Below, in pieces: positions 23,068 through 33,299 of a stretch of 64,000 nucleotides of DNA. Under the pieces are notes generated by a model. That model saw only the letters and a program-made list of their open reading frames with translations, was not told where the DNA came from and made no database searches. The number at the start of each line of letters is the position of its first letter. Positions within the stretch are counted from its first letter, which is position 1. Origin of the DNA: Massospora cicadina (Eukaryota > Entomophthoromycota > Entomophthoromycetes > Entomophthorales > Entomophthoraceae); NCBI GenBank assembly GCA_022478985.1, contig JAKSZP010000013.1, forward strand, positions 340,689-404,688. Direction: 5' to 3'. The position numbers were made by a program, and so were the translations under genes.

Positions 23068-23226
23068 TAAAAAAATTTACTGGATTGTTGTTTTGATTAT
23101 CCCCACTTAAATTGCAGAATTTTAAATCTAATGCAAAGTAAGCACTTTTTAGTTTTTAGTTATTCAGGAAAAATATTCACTAAATATTTATTTTTATTAG
23201 TTTAGCAGTAAAAGTAAATTTATCTA

Positions 23227-23507
23227 ACCAAGGCAAGCTGACCAGGGGACAGGCATTACCAAAAGAAAGAAAGAAATGACATGAAACCTGAACAGGGTCA
23301 ACTCTGTCAAAGAAAGTTTTTCCACCTCTGGATCAGGACTCAGATTTTTCTGGTTACGTCATGGGTAAGGTTTTCGCGCTATTATACCTACTAACCGCCA
23401 ATAGCTTCCTTCAGCTGGCACCCCAATCAATGTGAGAAGGGCGGGAATTGAACCCGCAACCTCTAGGTTGGTAGTCTTACGCCCTTACTGACTCGCCTTC
23501 CACCCCC
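23227..23507 (-). mobile_element. tRNA-derived SINE, copy 1
   Basis: On the minus strand the element starts GGGGGTGGAAGGCGAGTCAG and has a tRNA-like head. The T-arm stem GCGGG/CCCGC encloses a B box GGTTCAATTCC (23444-23454), and an A-box-like AGGCGAGTCAGTAAGG lies upstream. A non-tRNA body of about 140 bp follows, then a tail GGTAATGCCTGTCCCCTGG plus TCAGCTTGCC matching the 3' end of the LINE at 15228-17561. A second copy lies at 41843-42127. RNA polymerase III transcription is expected from the A and B boxes. This is not a functional tRNA: the anticodon arm and acceptor do not pair. Confidence 0.85.
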
Positions 23508-23509
23508 TA

Positions 23510-23529
23510 AGGTTTTAATATTTTAATTT
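23510..23529. repeat. Possible imperfect target-site duplication, left copy (LINE copy b)
   Basis: AGGTTTTAATATTTTAATTT resembles AGGTTCTAATATTTTTATTT at 28805-28824. The match is imperfect and the region is low-complexity, so this is tentative. Confidence 0.4.
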
Positions 23530-23599
23530 TTAATTTTTAATTCTTAATTTATTGTGGGGAAGGCTGACCATGGGACGGACAATTCTGAATATGACTCAA

Positions 23600-24321
23600 G
23601 AAAGAAAACTTAGTACCAGTGGAGGCACCCCAGAGAAGTGATGCTATCTCTTGTTGCCAGCGGGAACGCCACTTATGGGGAGGGGAGGGAACGTGTGAAG
23701 GGGCCGTAACAACTATTGTGCACGTGTGGAGGAAGGGGTCTGATTTGATGAACCAGACTGGGAACCAGGAAGAGACCAGCTGTCAGCGACGTGGTGGGAG
23801 GTATCCAAACATCCACGCTTGAAAGTGGTCCACCAAATGAGACCAGAATCTGTGGACAGGTTCTGGGAGGGTGGGGATGGAGCCAGCGATGGCATCCAAG
23901 ACAATCGTGTGGATAGTCCACATGGTGATTGCAACCACCAGAGCACGGAGGGAGGGTGGAAGGGGGAGGCCATTGATTAAGAAAACATATCTCTTGAAAG
24001 ACTGAAGGGATGCGTTTGATCCTGGCCCAGCAGACGTTGAACTTCGTGCCATATCACTTTAGAGGTGGGGCACTTCTCCAGGCGGTGGAACAGCGTTCCA
24101 TACTGGCCACACACGACATAGGATGAGTGTAAAGCATTAGAGCGCTCAGCTGTACGATACACCCGCCTCAGGCAGCGCCACACATGGGAGCAGACTTGAG
24201 GCTGCAACAGAGGATGGTGTGCATATTTCCAGATAGTCTTTTGGGTCTCAGTGGAATAAGGGATGTCCATCATGTCCAGGTAGTCCACCCCAGATAGGAC
24301 ATGGGGTCGAATGGGGATCAC
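23600..24321 (-). pseudogene. LINE ORF2 C-terminal zinc finger region (copy b)
   Basis: It encodes the same LDMMDIPYSTETQ segment and zinc motif as copy a, with one changed residue (YVVCGQYGTLFHRLEKC, so the first zinc ligand Cys is Tyr). The frame change near 24000 and the TGA after LPPRR (23783-23785) are shared with copy a. Confidence 0.75.
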
Positions 24322-24441
24322 GCCATCATGGATGGGTAGCCCCTGTACCTCTTGTGTGAACTGAGGAGAGGGGCGGCCTCTTCAGGTTGTATGTCCACTA
24401 ATACAAATTCTCCACTCTGCGCTTCGCATGGAGAGTAGGAT

Positions 24442-25900
24442 TCATTTGTAGTGGGTTTTAGTTCCGTGAGGACCTGTGGCCAATGTGTGTGATGCGAGGT
24501 ATTTCATCAGGGAGTGGGGGTTTGATGGATTGTTGAGGCCTAAGGCTTGGGAGAAGTTGGAGTGGGCCGCGCGGGACCAGTGTTGGGATGGGAGTGTAGG
24601 AGCGGTGATGGCCGCGATCCAGGTGCCCAGGATCTTGGCAGCATGGGCTTTGAAGTCAAGCAGGCCCATGCCACCTTGATGATGAGGGCCAAACATGACC
24701 TCTAGCCGTACTGGTGGAGGGCGGCCTGACCAAAGCCATCCTTGCAGCAAAGCATACAGGGATTTGAAGAAGCTTGGGGAGAAGGGGATGGCGTGGGCTC
24801 TGAACCAGACTTTGGATAGGAGCATAGAGTTGGCAAGAACAACCCTGCCAGTGAGGGTAGTAGGGTGGGCTCTGAGAGAGGCAATTCGCTTCGTCACGTT
24901 GTCCAGTATACGGCACTCCATTACTGATGACGCATATCCGCCTGCCTCCATCCACACGCCCAGATGGCGCACCGGTCCTATGGTAGGACGTGGCACGAAG
25001 GGGAGCACCAGTGGAGCGGTGTGTGTTGAGTTAGTAAGTCGTGGACGTGGGCGAGCAGATGGGCCGGGTTGGGAACTAATTGCTGGGGCCCAGCAGTTCT
25101 GAAACCTAACAAGGAGGATGATTTTGGTTTTGGAGGCGTTCAGTGTCGCGTTGCTTACCTGGGAATATTCCAGGATGAGGGCTTCAAGCGCGCGTGCATC
25201 TTTATTAGACACCCCCACCACGCAATCATCTGCAACTGCCATCATCTTGACTGGGGTTTGGCCTGGCACATGGACCTTAGTGAGTTGGGCATTCACATTT
25301 CGCAGTAGTGGATCAAGGCTGAAGTTGTATAAGAGTGGGCTGAGGGGGTCCCCTTGTCGCAAGCCCCTTTGAGGGCGGACTACTTCCATTAGGAAGCCTG
25401 AGCCACGCACTGCCATTGTCACAGATTCCGTGACAACATTACCCAGTTTATGAAGCGGGGGGAAGGCGGAATTGATGGAGGCAGGCCCTTAGGTATTCCC
25501 AGTTTACTCTATCATAGGCCTTTTGTTGGTCCAAGAATACCAGTGCCCCAGAGGCTGTAGACTGACATGCATTAGCCACGGAGTGCACGTTATCCCAAAT
25601 CGACCTTTTGGGGATGAAACCGAATTGTTCTGGGGAGATGGTGGCAGATGCTACAGTCCCTAAACGGTTAGCCATAATTTTTGTTAAAATTTGGTGTCTG
25701 TGTTTGTTAGAGAAATGGGGCGCCAGTTGGCTAAGTCAAGCTTATCCCCTTTCTTGAAGAGTGTGACAGTAAAGGCCTCATGTCCTCCTTGTAGGAGGCG
25801 CTTTTCTAAAAGGCTTTGGTTAAGTGAGGCTAGCAGCAATGGGGATATATATTTGAAATATTTTTTGTAGAACTCATATGGAATGCCATCTGGGCCTGGG
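24442..25900 (-). pseudogene. LINE reverse transcriptase (copy b)
   Basis: The 326-codon frame at 24442-25422 runs unbroken from RGLRQGDPLSPLLY through the catalytic box to the thumb and the HYK end. Upstream, 25448-25675 holds EQFGFIPKRSIWDNV and VFLDQQKAYDRVNWEYL. The catalytic region reads MAVADDCVVG, so the residue before ADD is Val instead of the Phe of copy a. The N-terminal GPDG-type block (25890) is present, with a frameshift near 25690. Confidence 0.88.
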
Positions 25901-26249
25901 CATTTTTGGTTTGGCGCACCATGAATGGCTGTATAATTTGTTCAGAGTAATTTAATTCATTATTTCTGGGTATCAGAAAATGGTGCAGATATGAGCTCGG
26001 TCAATAAATTCCGCCATTTCAGCTGGCTGAATTGGTTCAGCTCAGTATAACTCGGAGTAATATTTTTGCATTTTGATTGCCACTTCAGCCGTTGTGTCTG
26101 GAATAGAATCATCCTATCTTTACACCTGTGTGCAGGCCACGCTCTGGCGTGGTGCGAAATTTTTTTTAAAGAAGTATGCGGTACACTTGTTGCTTTTAGT
26201 GATGTGTGTGACCCTGTATTGGACACAAACCCAATGTTTGTGTTGCCTT

Positions 26250-27290
26250 TCAAGTGCGTTGAGGTGGGTGGCTGCCTCCGCCCACTTCTAGCCCCATGCA
26301 GGGCTGTATCCTGTGGCTGGAATGTTGGACTCCAAGTGGGCCAATTCCGCCAGAGCGCGCAAGATAACTGTTACTGTGGCTCGTGAGTGCCTTGAGGAGA
26401 GATGGCAATAGTGGCGGATGGAGTCCTCTTTGAAAGTTGCCCATGTGAAAATGGGGTCCGCGCAGAATGTTGCAACAAACAATTTTGCCAAAGTTGCCTC
26501 TTCCACCCACCTGGAAAATCCTGGCAACGCGAGCTTGGGGGTGGATTTTGCATCAATGTGGGGCCTTTGCAACTGTGACAGGTAAGTGGTAGGTTATCAA
26601 GACCAGTTGGTGGTCGGATAATTCCCTTTTTGTTGTTTTGAAGTGGGAGATGTGATGTTGGAATTTCGCCAGCATTAGAATAAGGTCGATGTGGGTCATG
26701 GACCTTAATTGGCCGTTGTGGATGTGGGGACGCGTCATATTTTTGAGCAGTGGGGCATGTCACAGCAGTGCATCCATTAACCCAAGGGTTGCTTTTAGAA
26801 CGCATAGTTCTATGTGACCCTGTGGGGCGTGGGGTGAGGGAGGCCACCGGTCTGTTGGTGAGGTTAGCCAACAGTTCATGTCACCAACTAGGAAAGAATC
26901 AGGGGTAGCGGGAGGGATTTGACTGACAAGAAAAATTCACGATGCTCATGTGCACCTTTTGGGGAATAGATGTTGACAATTGCGTGTGCAACATTGGCCC
27001 ATGAGAAGGTGACGATGAGCACTCAGCCATTTAGGAATGTTTCTGAGGATGTGAATTTAAAAAAATTATTTTTCTGAATTAGCACCCCACAGTGCTTCGA
27101 CCAAAAGGATAGGGATGGGAGGAGCATTGTTTTCCAAGCTTCCTCAGAACCTCGTGGACAGTGGGACTCCTGGATGGCCAGGATATCCACGGGTAAATTG
27201 TGTTGTAAAAAACTCAGTTTCCTAGCCTGGGACAGGGAGGCCTTGAGTCTGGCGATATTCAACGTCCCTAGAGTGAAGGTTTCCCCGTTG
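26250..27290 (-). pseudogene. LINE endonuclease domain (copy b)
   Basis: The first part (27023-27262) carries LPVDILAIQESHC and runs in frame to NG and a TGA at 27023-27025, exactly where copy a also has a TGA. The second part (26553-26738) includes MTHIDLILMLAKF and ELSDHQLVLITY, with the SDH motif. Copy a has an extra single-base deletion that copy b lacks. Confidence 0.8.
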
Positions 27291-27396
27291 CACCTTAGGT
27301 GTGAGGGGGTGGGCCCCCAGGCCCACCAGCCTCTTCAAGGTCCCCACAGGCTTTCACAGCAGCGCGGGTGTTAGCAGCAACACTATTGGGTTTTTG

Positions 27397-28785
27397 TTAA
27401 TTTTTGCGGAAAGAGTCGCGTTGGCTTTGGCCTTTGCTTTTTGTTTTCCCAACGTCGGATGAATTTTTGCGGTGCGGATGAGTTTGGTGCATTGTCAAGC
27501 GGGTCAAAAAAAATTTTTCAGTTGGGATAGGTCCCAAGTCAGTTTCAACTGGAGCTTGGGTGCACCGATTGGGTGAGATCAAATTTCCCATCAGATCCTC
27601 AGATTGAGTGGCCCGCTTGACATGGGCTTCCCAATTTGATTGGATGATGGATTCCTGAGTTGCTTCCACCATGAAGGTCTCCATGTCCTCCTGGCGTTGT
27701 GAGTGTGGGATGGCGGTGGTGGCCTTGGCCGCTTCCTTGGCCGCGGCCCTATGGGCCTGCTTGGCCTTCTTCCGCTCCTGCGGGGAGATGGGCTTTACCA
27801 ATAGGTAGCAGCCTTGTGCTCCCCACGGGAAAGCCTCCTTGGTGCTTGTGGTTGGTTTGTAGTGTGCCTCTATGCTGGCCATGGCCACCGAGGGGTGCTC
27901 TTGGAATGTGACGCCCTCCTTGATGGGTCATGCGTGCGCCTTATGGTTAAACGCGTCACAGTGGGTGCAAATGGGGGGCGCGCTGTCCACGGTTACCCAG
28001 AATGGGTGGGTGGTATGCCCTGTGATATCAATAAAAGTGGAGTGCGGGATCTGGGTTAGGTCCTTTGCGATCTCCTCAGTTGGGGTCAGAACTGCAATGG
28101 CTTTGCCAGTGCACAGGTGTGGCATCAGTGTGAAGCGTTGCATTTTGAAAGATTGTATTTCGCCATATACAGTGAGACCATCTTTCAGGTGTTGCTCCAA
28201 AATGTCACGTTTTACTGTAGCAGGCAAAAAGTTAAACGTGAGGAAAATTTGGTTTGATTTTGTCCATCTGGTGCATTTGGTTTCAAAGACCCATTGCCCT
28301 TCGGGGAGGTCAACCACTATGCGCACCGCTGCAGCCTCGTCTGCTGCTATTTTTTTAAAAACTTAGGTCCAGCCAACCGCGTGACATGGAGTGAGGTGCA
28401 ATGTACACCGCGGTCAGGAAAATTTTGTGTACATCTTCACAAAATTTTTTCCCATAAGGCCGTTTTTTGGATGTCCAGATAAACATGGACTCCAAATTCC
28501 ACTGATGAAAGTGGCTGGGAGTGTGGCATGTTGATGTACTGGTTGCATCGTGCTTGCCATGCGAGTATCTCTGGGGAAATTGTGACCGCCAGTTTTTTGA
28601 GATTTTTGTCTATTCCGCTGGATTCTCTGGGGCGTTTTTGAACGTTGGAGGCCGCGGGCCTTCCGCCTGCTCCTCTTACCTTGCTTGCCCAACTGCTCCC
28701 AGACATGGGCGCAGACTAATCTCCTCTGTGAGATTATCAAACTAGATTTAGTCTTGAATTGAATAGGTTGCAAAAGTGTTTGCAA
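27397..28785 (-). pseudogene. LINE ORF1, broken (copy b)
   Basis: Pieces at 28414-28785, 27928-28326 and 27397-27888 correspond to the N terminus, RRM-like region and post-knuckle region of copy a ORF1. The zinc knuckle here reads CTHCDAFNHKAHA followed by a stop at the last cysteine codon, so the knuckle is interrupted. The TGA after WEKIL is shared with copy a. Confidence 0.8.
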
Positions 28786-28799
28786 CGAGAAAGAAAAGT

Positions 28800-29640
28800 T
28801 AATTAGGTTCTAATATTTTTATTTGATCTAATTAAAGTGGTAGTTTAGCTGATTTTGATCTCATCATAGATTTTACGGTCTTAAATATTTGCTAATATCA
28901 TTATCAAGGTAAATTTTGATTTTTTCTAATTGATCTACTTTAATATATCAAATATGAACTGCTTATCTTGAGCAGTGATAGATTGGTGGCAAAGTAAAAT
29001 TATGCTTAGTTTTCTCCAGTAATATAGTCTAACAGTTTAATTAGTATAATAATTATAGCTTTTAAGAAGAATGTTGCCTCCATTCTATTATGACTATGTT
29101 AAAGTGTTTTCTCTTTATAATATTTGTTTTATCCTGATACTATTTATTTAATTCCTACTATGCATCACCTAATTTTAAATAACCTTGAATAATTATATTT
29201 TAATCTGCACTAAAGCAATTAGTCTTATTGATATACTCAGTTTACTTAAGTTTGTGAGCTTAAATTATATTATGGAGTTTTTATTTGGAGCTTTACTACT
29301 ATTTTCCCAGCCACAAGGGCAACAGCAAAACTGTTAGTCTGAGTGGCACAAATGATGTTTTTATGGTATTATATCATACTATCATAAGCACTTTGAGCCT
29401 TAACTATTGCTCATAGTTATGTTTTATTAGTAATAAGTTAGCTCATAGGCCATAAGGGCAACAGCAAAGCTGTTAGCATGAGTGGCACAATTGATAGTTT
29501 TTTAAGGTAAATGGGGCTTCGAGCTTAGCTACAGCACAGATACCAGAAAGTTGTCACCAGCGTAGCTGTGGCTGAGTGGAGTCTGTGCCAATGAGAGCTC
29601 ATGGTAACCACTGGTGTTGAGATGGAAATTTATTATATGA
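28800..29640. other. AT-rich spacer with a two-unit direct repeat
   Basis: There is no protein motif. The block AAGGGCAACAGCAAARCTGT followed by TAGYMTGAGTGGCACAA occurs at about 29316 and 29453, 137 bp apart, and both copies are followed by a T-rich stretch. This could be a minisatellite of two units or part of an LTR belonging to the Ty3 remnant that follows. Confidence 0.5.
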
Positions 29641-29649
29641 TTCCAGATC

Positions 29650-30200
29650 TCTGATTAATTTTGCCTGGTTGGAAGTAAGGGCTCATTTATCAACATTCCA
29701 TTCAACTTTGAAAGGCGCAAACCTGATGGAGGAGGATCAAACGTTTTATCAGCCTGACCCCAATATGACTTGGCCCATTCTGTAGTATAAATGTGAACTA
29801 TCCCAACATCCAAGGGGCTTCTAAGAGTCATCAGAGGGACCAGCCAAGAAAAACCAAAGGAAGAGGGTGAATCTCCTAAGAGAAATTCTTCTCTAACTAT
29901 TGCCAAAGTGGCCAGCCTGATCAGATGGTGCTTATTTTTGGATTGAACCACTAAAAATAAATTTTTTTCTCTGTTAACAGGGTTTACCAACAGGCTAATT
30001 AAAATTCTATTTCTTGCATACATAGGTCTTGTTCACATGTTTCAAGCATGTCCAAACAATTTAAAGCCTTGAAATTGTACATAATGGCAGCTACTCCAGA
30101 GCGCACTAGAACTCTTTCACCCTCTGAAAACAACAGGAAGGCTAAGTCTGAACCTGTTAAACGTATAACTATAGTTGGCCATATTAGAACCATATAAAAA
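29650..30200 (-). pseudogene. Ty3 integrase C-terminal remnant (E3)
   Basis: The frames at 29655-30023 and 29999-30193 are similar in DNA sequence to the integrase end of E2 at 6280-6490 (for example AGGGCTCATTTAT, then CTTGAACCTGATGGAG or CGCAAACCTGATGGAG). A GERVLV block near 30110 fits the conserved GDxVWV-type segment before the integrase C-terminal fold. Only this end of the element is recognisable. Its LTR may lie in 29300-29650. Confidence 0.55.
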
Positions 30201-30706
30201 CGACAATAGTAAATGCATATTCTGTGAGCGACATTACTTTAATGATATGACCATAAAGTATATAATATTTAAGAATTTGTAGCGGTTAAAGTAGAAAATT
30301 ATTTAAGACAAATCAAGCTTCTATCATAATCTGATTGTGAATTTGCTGCTTGTTTTCAGGTCCAGCGGAGTCCATTTCTTTAATCCACTGGAATCTTGCA
30401 TGCTTTTTTATTATTATCTGGAGCTCAGGCCTGTTTGTGACCACGTGACGGCTGCTCTGTTTGCTCCTAGTGTTCTCATTACCCTTGTGTCTGGTGCAGC
30501 TGCTTGGGTACATTGGTAGTAATACTTTTTGGAGCTTACAAGATTAATTTAATCCTGTTTTAATAGTATTAATATTGATCAGATTTTTACAAACAGGTAA
30601 ACTATCTTTAGATGGGTTTTTGATGATTATCCCATCATTGGCAGTCAAACCCAAGGGTTTAAAAGGGGTTCCTCTGAGGCATTGTCTGCACCGTTGTGCA
30701 CATAGT
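30201..30706. other. Pre-insertion locus of element A, left side
   Basis: This sequence and 32659 onward were contiguous before element A arrived, as the duplication at 30707/32642 shows. A plus-strand frame at 30575-30723 runs into the insertion point. I see no domain on this side. Confidence 0.4.
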
Positions 30707-30723
30707 TATCTGGACCAACTTTT
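30707..30723. repeat. Target-site duplication, left copy (element A)
   Basis: TATCTGGACCAACTTTT, a perfect 17-bp match to 32642-32658. Confidence 0.95.
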
Positions 30724-32641
30724 AGTTTTGCTTTTGAGGTATGCCAACCAGGGGGTGGACATTACCGATTCTTGAATGAGCTAAAACTTAAAAAATAAAA
30801 AAAGTTGAAATGAGACATATGGATCCACTTGAACTGATGTAAAATTCAAACAAAACACACCAACTAAGTCAGAAGCGGAAACTGCTATACATCCATGGCA
30901 GTGGGTGAAGGGGGATTGGGAGGCTCTTTTTCCTCATCTGTTGTGGACATGTAGTGGCACAAAACTGATAGCACTGGTATGGGCGCATCATGGAAATGGG
31001 GGTTGAGATAACAAAGGGATGCTTACAACTCAATGTGTGCAATGAGGATGGTGGAACTATAGGCTGTAAGTACTTTTTCAGCCTCAAGGCGTACTTTAGG
31101 TAGGGTGACGATGGTTGAAAGTTTGTTGCAGGTAATGCAGGTTTTGGGTTAAACTTTTCAACCACCACAACTTTTTGAACTGCTGAATTTGCTACCTGAT
31201 AGTTTTGGAGGTGTTCATTTTTTGTTTTGTAAGCATGGTACTAGGTAGGATTGGAGTTGGTAGGCCCATAGCCAGTACTTCAACTGATTTTGAAACAGCT
31301 TATGGCTTGGGCGACATTTGGGGGAGGCAACAGCCTCTTCAGATAGTTTGTGATCACTTTTGAATGGGGTGGCATTAGGGAGAGGCACATAATAGCGCTT
31401 TGGGAATTGGGCCAAATAATCAGTATTGAGGTAAATTTTGAATGGAGGGGGACCAGCCCATTTGGATTCAGGGATAAGCTTTCCTGATTCATCAACCTCA
31501 ATAAAATAATCCTATGGATTTTGGTTGTATTTTATTGGGTCGTTTTCATATGGGTTATCTGTGGCGTTTGGCTGGGAGGATAAATTATAGATTACTTTAG
31601 TCCATTCTGGCTCCTGAAAGGTGGGTTTAGGAAAAGAGGCTCGTTGAGTTAATTTTTGGTTTTTTGATTCAATGCTTGCTGTGGCTACCACTTTGGGGGA
31701 GGGGGGAAGGATAGTGCCCCATTTGAAAAATTTTATTGGATCAGCTATGGTATAATCATGAAAAGAGTCATGTGTGGATTCCACAGCTCGTGGGATGGAG
31801 GGGAAGCACCGTTTCAAGTGGTCCATTTCAAAACAGGTAGGGCAAATGGTGCGTCCTCCATCCACTTGAGCCTAAAAAGGATGGTCTGGGGCGGAGGGGA
31901 TAATGGTGCAAGGGGGATTGAGAGGGCTAATTCTGTTGATACTTGAAAAATATTTGCAAAGGTGCAGGGGCCTGCAAGGCGAGTGGCTCCAATAGGTTTT
32001 ACAAGTTTTATTAGGTATTGGAACCATATTCCAATAATCCAGCAATAATTTCACTAATATTTTGGGTGGTAGGTGGGGTATGGTGGCCCACAAACTGAAC
32101 AACAAGAATGGTATCAGTGGACTACCAGGTATGAGTAGTTGGGGAGGGGGTGCCCTTAGCAACCAGGGGATGGCAGCTGCTATTGCAGCATAAGCTTCAC
32201 TTGATAAGCCACGATCAAAATAACCCTTGAAGGGGTTGAAGTCGATGAAGCCTGAAGGCTGCATAACAGCCTGAGCAAATTTAATGATGGCTTTATTTAT
32301 ATAGGTGAACAACTTAACATATTCAACCCAAAGGCCAAATTGCATGTTGCTCCAGGACATGGGATGCAACATGGCACCGCCTGAGTTCAAGTGAGATGTA
32401 AGGCTAAGTCCTTAGGCGGGACATAATGTGCTGAAGAATCTTGAGGGCTAGCCAATCCAGCCTGAGCACGTTTTGGCAATGGCTAAAAAACATTAGGAGG
32501 TGATGCATCACTGCCCCACGTGGGGGCAGCAGGCTTTGAATGCATCAACATATGTAACTTAGATAGGGTGACGACAAGTGGAGCTGTTTTCCCTAAATTA
32601 AAAACTATGATTCAACCAAAAGTGAGCGAATTGAGAGAGGG
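30724..32641 (-). mobile_element. ORF1-only LINE-like element A (half-LINE)
   Basis: This 1918-bp element is delimited by a perfect 17-bp duplication. It encodes one protein related to LINE ORF1 and no endonuclease or RT. It ends (minus strand) in a tail with GGTAATGTCCACCCCCTGG followed by TTGGC, a variant of the tail shared by the SINEs and LINE family 1. Element B (54280-56224) is homologous along its whole length and nearly equal in size. The combination suggests a non-autonomous family mobilised by a LINE. Confidence 0.85.
30880..32400 (-). pseudogene. ORF1-type protein with RRM-like region and zinc knuckle (element A)
   Basis: The frame opening at 32390 starts the recognisable protein (SNMQFGLWVEYVKLF, then FAQAVMQPSGFIDFNPFKGYF). 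Frame changes follow around an RRM-like part. ISPLNPPC and PSAPDHPF then lead into a knuckle region CPTCFEMDHLKRC, which fits CX2CX4HX3C, one residue shorter than the usual spacing. Downstream, AQFPKRYYVPLPNATPF and the C terminus NPPSPTAMDV then a stop are paralleled in element B (AEFPPRLYATKPNAKPF; DPPSPSAMEG then a stop). No RT or endonuclease motif appears between knuckle and stop. Several frameshifts disable it. Confidence 0.75.
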
Positions 32642-32658
32642 TATCTGGACCAACTTTT
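32642..32658. repeat. Target-site duplication, right copy (element A)
   Basis: TATCTGGACCAACTTTT, identical to 30707-30723. Confidence 0.95.
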
Positions 32659-33090
32659 CTTACTTTCAGTTACTCTGACATTCTGTTGACAGGATGATAT
32701 CTTTTTTGGTGGTCAGGGAATATATAATGACCTCTGTCAACAGGAATTTTAGGCCCTTATTAGCCTATAAAGGGTCTTTGGTTTTTTTTGAAATCTCTCC
32801 AATAGCTTCCAGCTTACTTGGACCTCATCCTTTGAGTTTTTTGTGTTCTTGTAAGGGCACCCAGTGTAGGAAACTTTGCGGGATGAAACATGGGTTACTT
32901 CCCCACCGTACTGGGGCTACGCAAATCTAAGCACCAAAAGTGTGGGCCTGATTGCAGGTGGGGTAGCTCACATTACAATAACTGACATATTCCTTACTGC
33001 TTGGTATACTAGGTATCAAAGGCTACTCAGCCAGTTTGGATTTAGTACTCACAATCCTTATTGCGAGGAATGAGACCATACTGACCCTGA
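32659..33090 (+). pseudogene. Unrecognised coding remnant, right side of the element A target
   Basis: A plus-strand frame at 32876-33073 reads GGVAHITITDIFLTAWYTRYQRLLSQFG (shown as GGVAHITITDIFLTAW and TRYQRLLSQFG), then NPYCEE, a stop, DHTDPELD. The pattern of a basic helix, then CxxC-like and acidic residues, is loosely like the region after RT/RNase H in some LINEs. I do not recognise it with confidence. An overlapping frame at 32694-32930 is probably an alternative register. Confidence 0.3.
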
Positions 33091-33299
33091 GTTGGACTTA
33101 TCTGAGGAAAGAGGATTGCCATAGCTTTCCATAGCTATTTCAAGTCGTCGCATGACTATGGACAAGGAGCTTGTCACTTGAATTTCTTCTGTGGGAAGCA
33201 ACGCTGGTTTCTGGAAATCCATAGACCATACATCATCCCCCTATATTGTGCACCAAACCCTGAACCCCTCTTTATCTGCAAGCAGACATGGAGGAGCAT

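Larger units (their letters stand above)
14690..23226. repeat. ~107-bp AT-rich tandem array, interrupted by two LINE insertions
   Basis: A block of the form ACTATAATTTNAACTCAAAG, then GTAAGCACTTTTTAGTTTTT, recurs at about 14708, 14848, 14955, 15067, 15176, 17631, 17731 and 23117. Adjacent spacings are about 140, 107, 112 and 109 bp. Removing the LINE (with one TSD copy) between 15176 and 17631 leaves about 107 bp. Removing the LINE between 17731 and 23117 leaves about 103 bp. The array therefore existed before both LINEs arrived. Confidence 0.8.
23538..28799 (-). mobile_element. Full-length LINE (family 2), copy b, inverted relative to copy a
   Basis: Near-identical by eye to copy a along its whole length, from the 5' end (minus strand ACTTTTCTTTCTCGTTGC at 28799) to the tail (GTCCGTCCCATGGTCAGC). 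It lies tail to tail with copy a, separated only by the end of the tandem array and the SINE. The flanks differ from those of copy a, and an imperfect duplication may surround it, so it is more likely a separate insertion than an inverted duplication. It carries several of the same stops as copy a plus its own. Confidence 0.85.

Noticed and set aside
23438..23507. Minus-strand tRNA gene
   Set aside because: Only the T-arm pairs properly; the acceptor and anticodon arms do not, and the sequence continues into a body and LINE tail repeated at 41843-42127, so it is a SINE head.
17799..28785. Inverted segmental duplication instead of two LINE insertions
   Set aside because: Similarity stops at the LINE ends, the flanks differ, and copy a has its own perfect 14-bp duplication. 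An imperfect one may surround copy b, so separate insertions are favoured.
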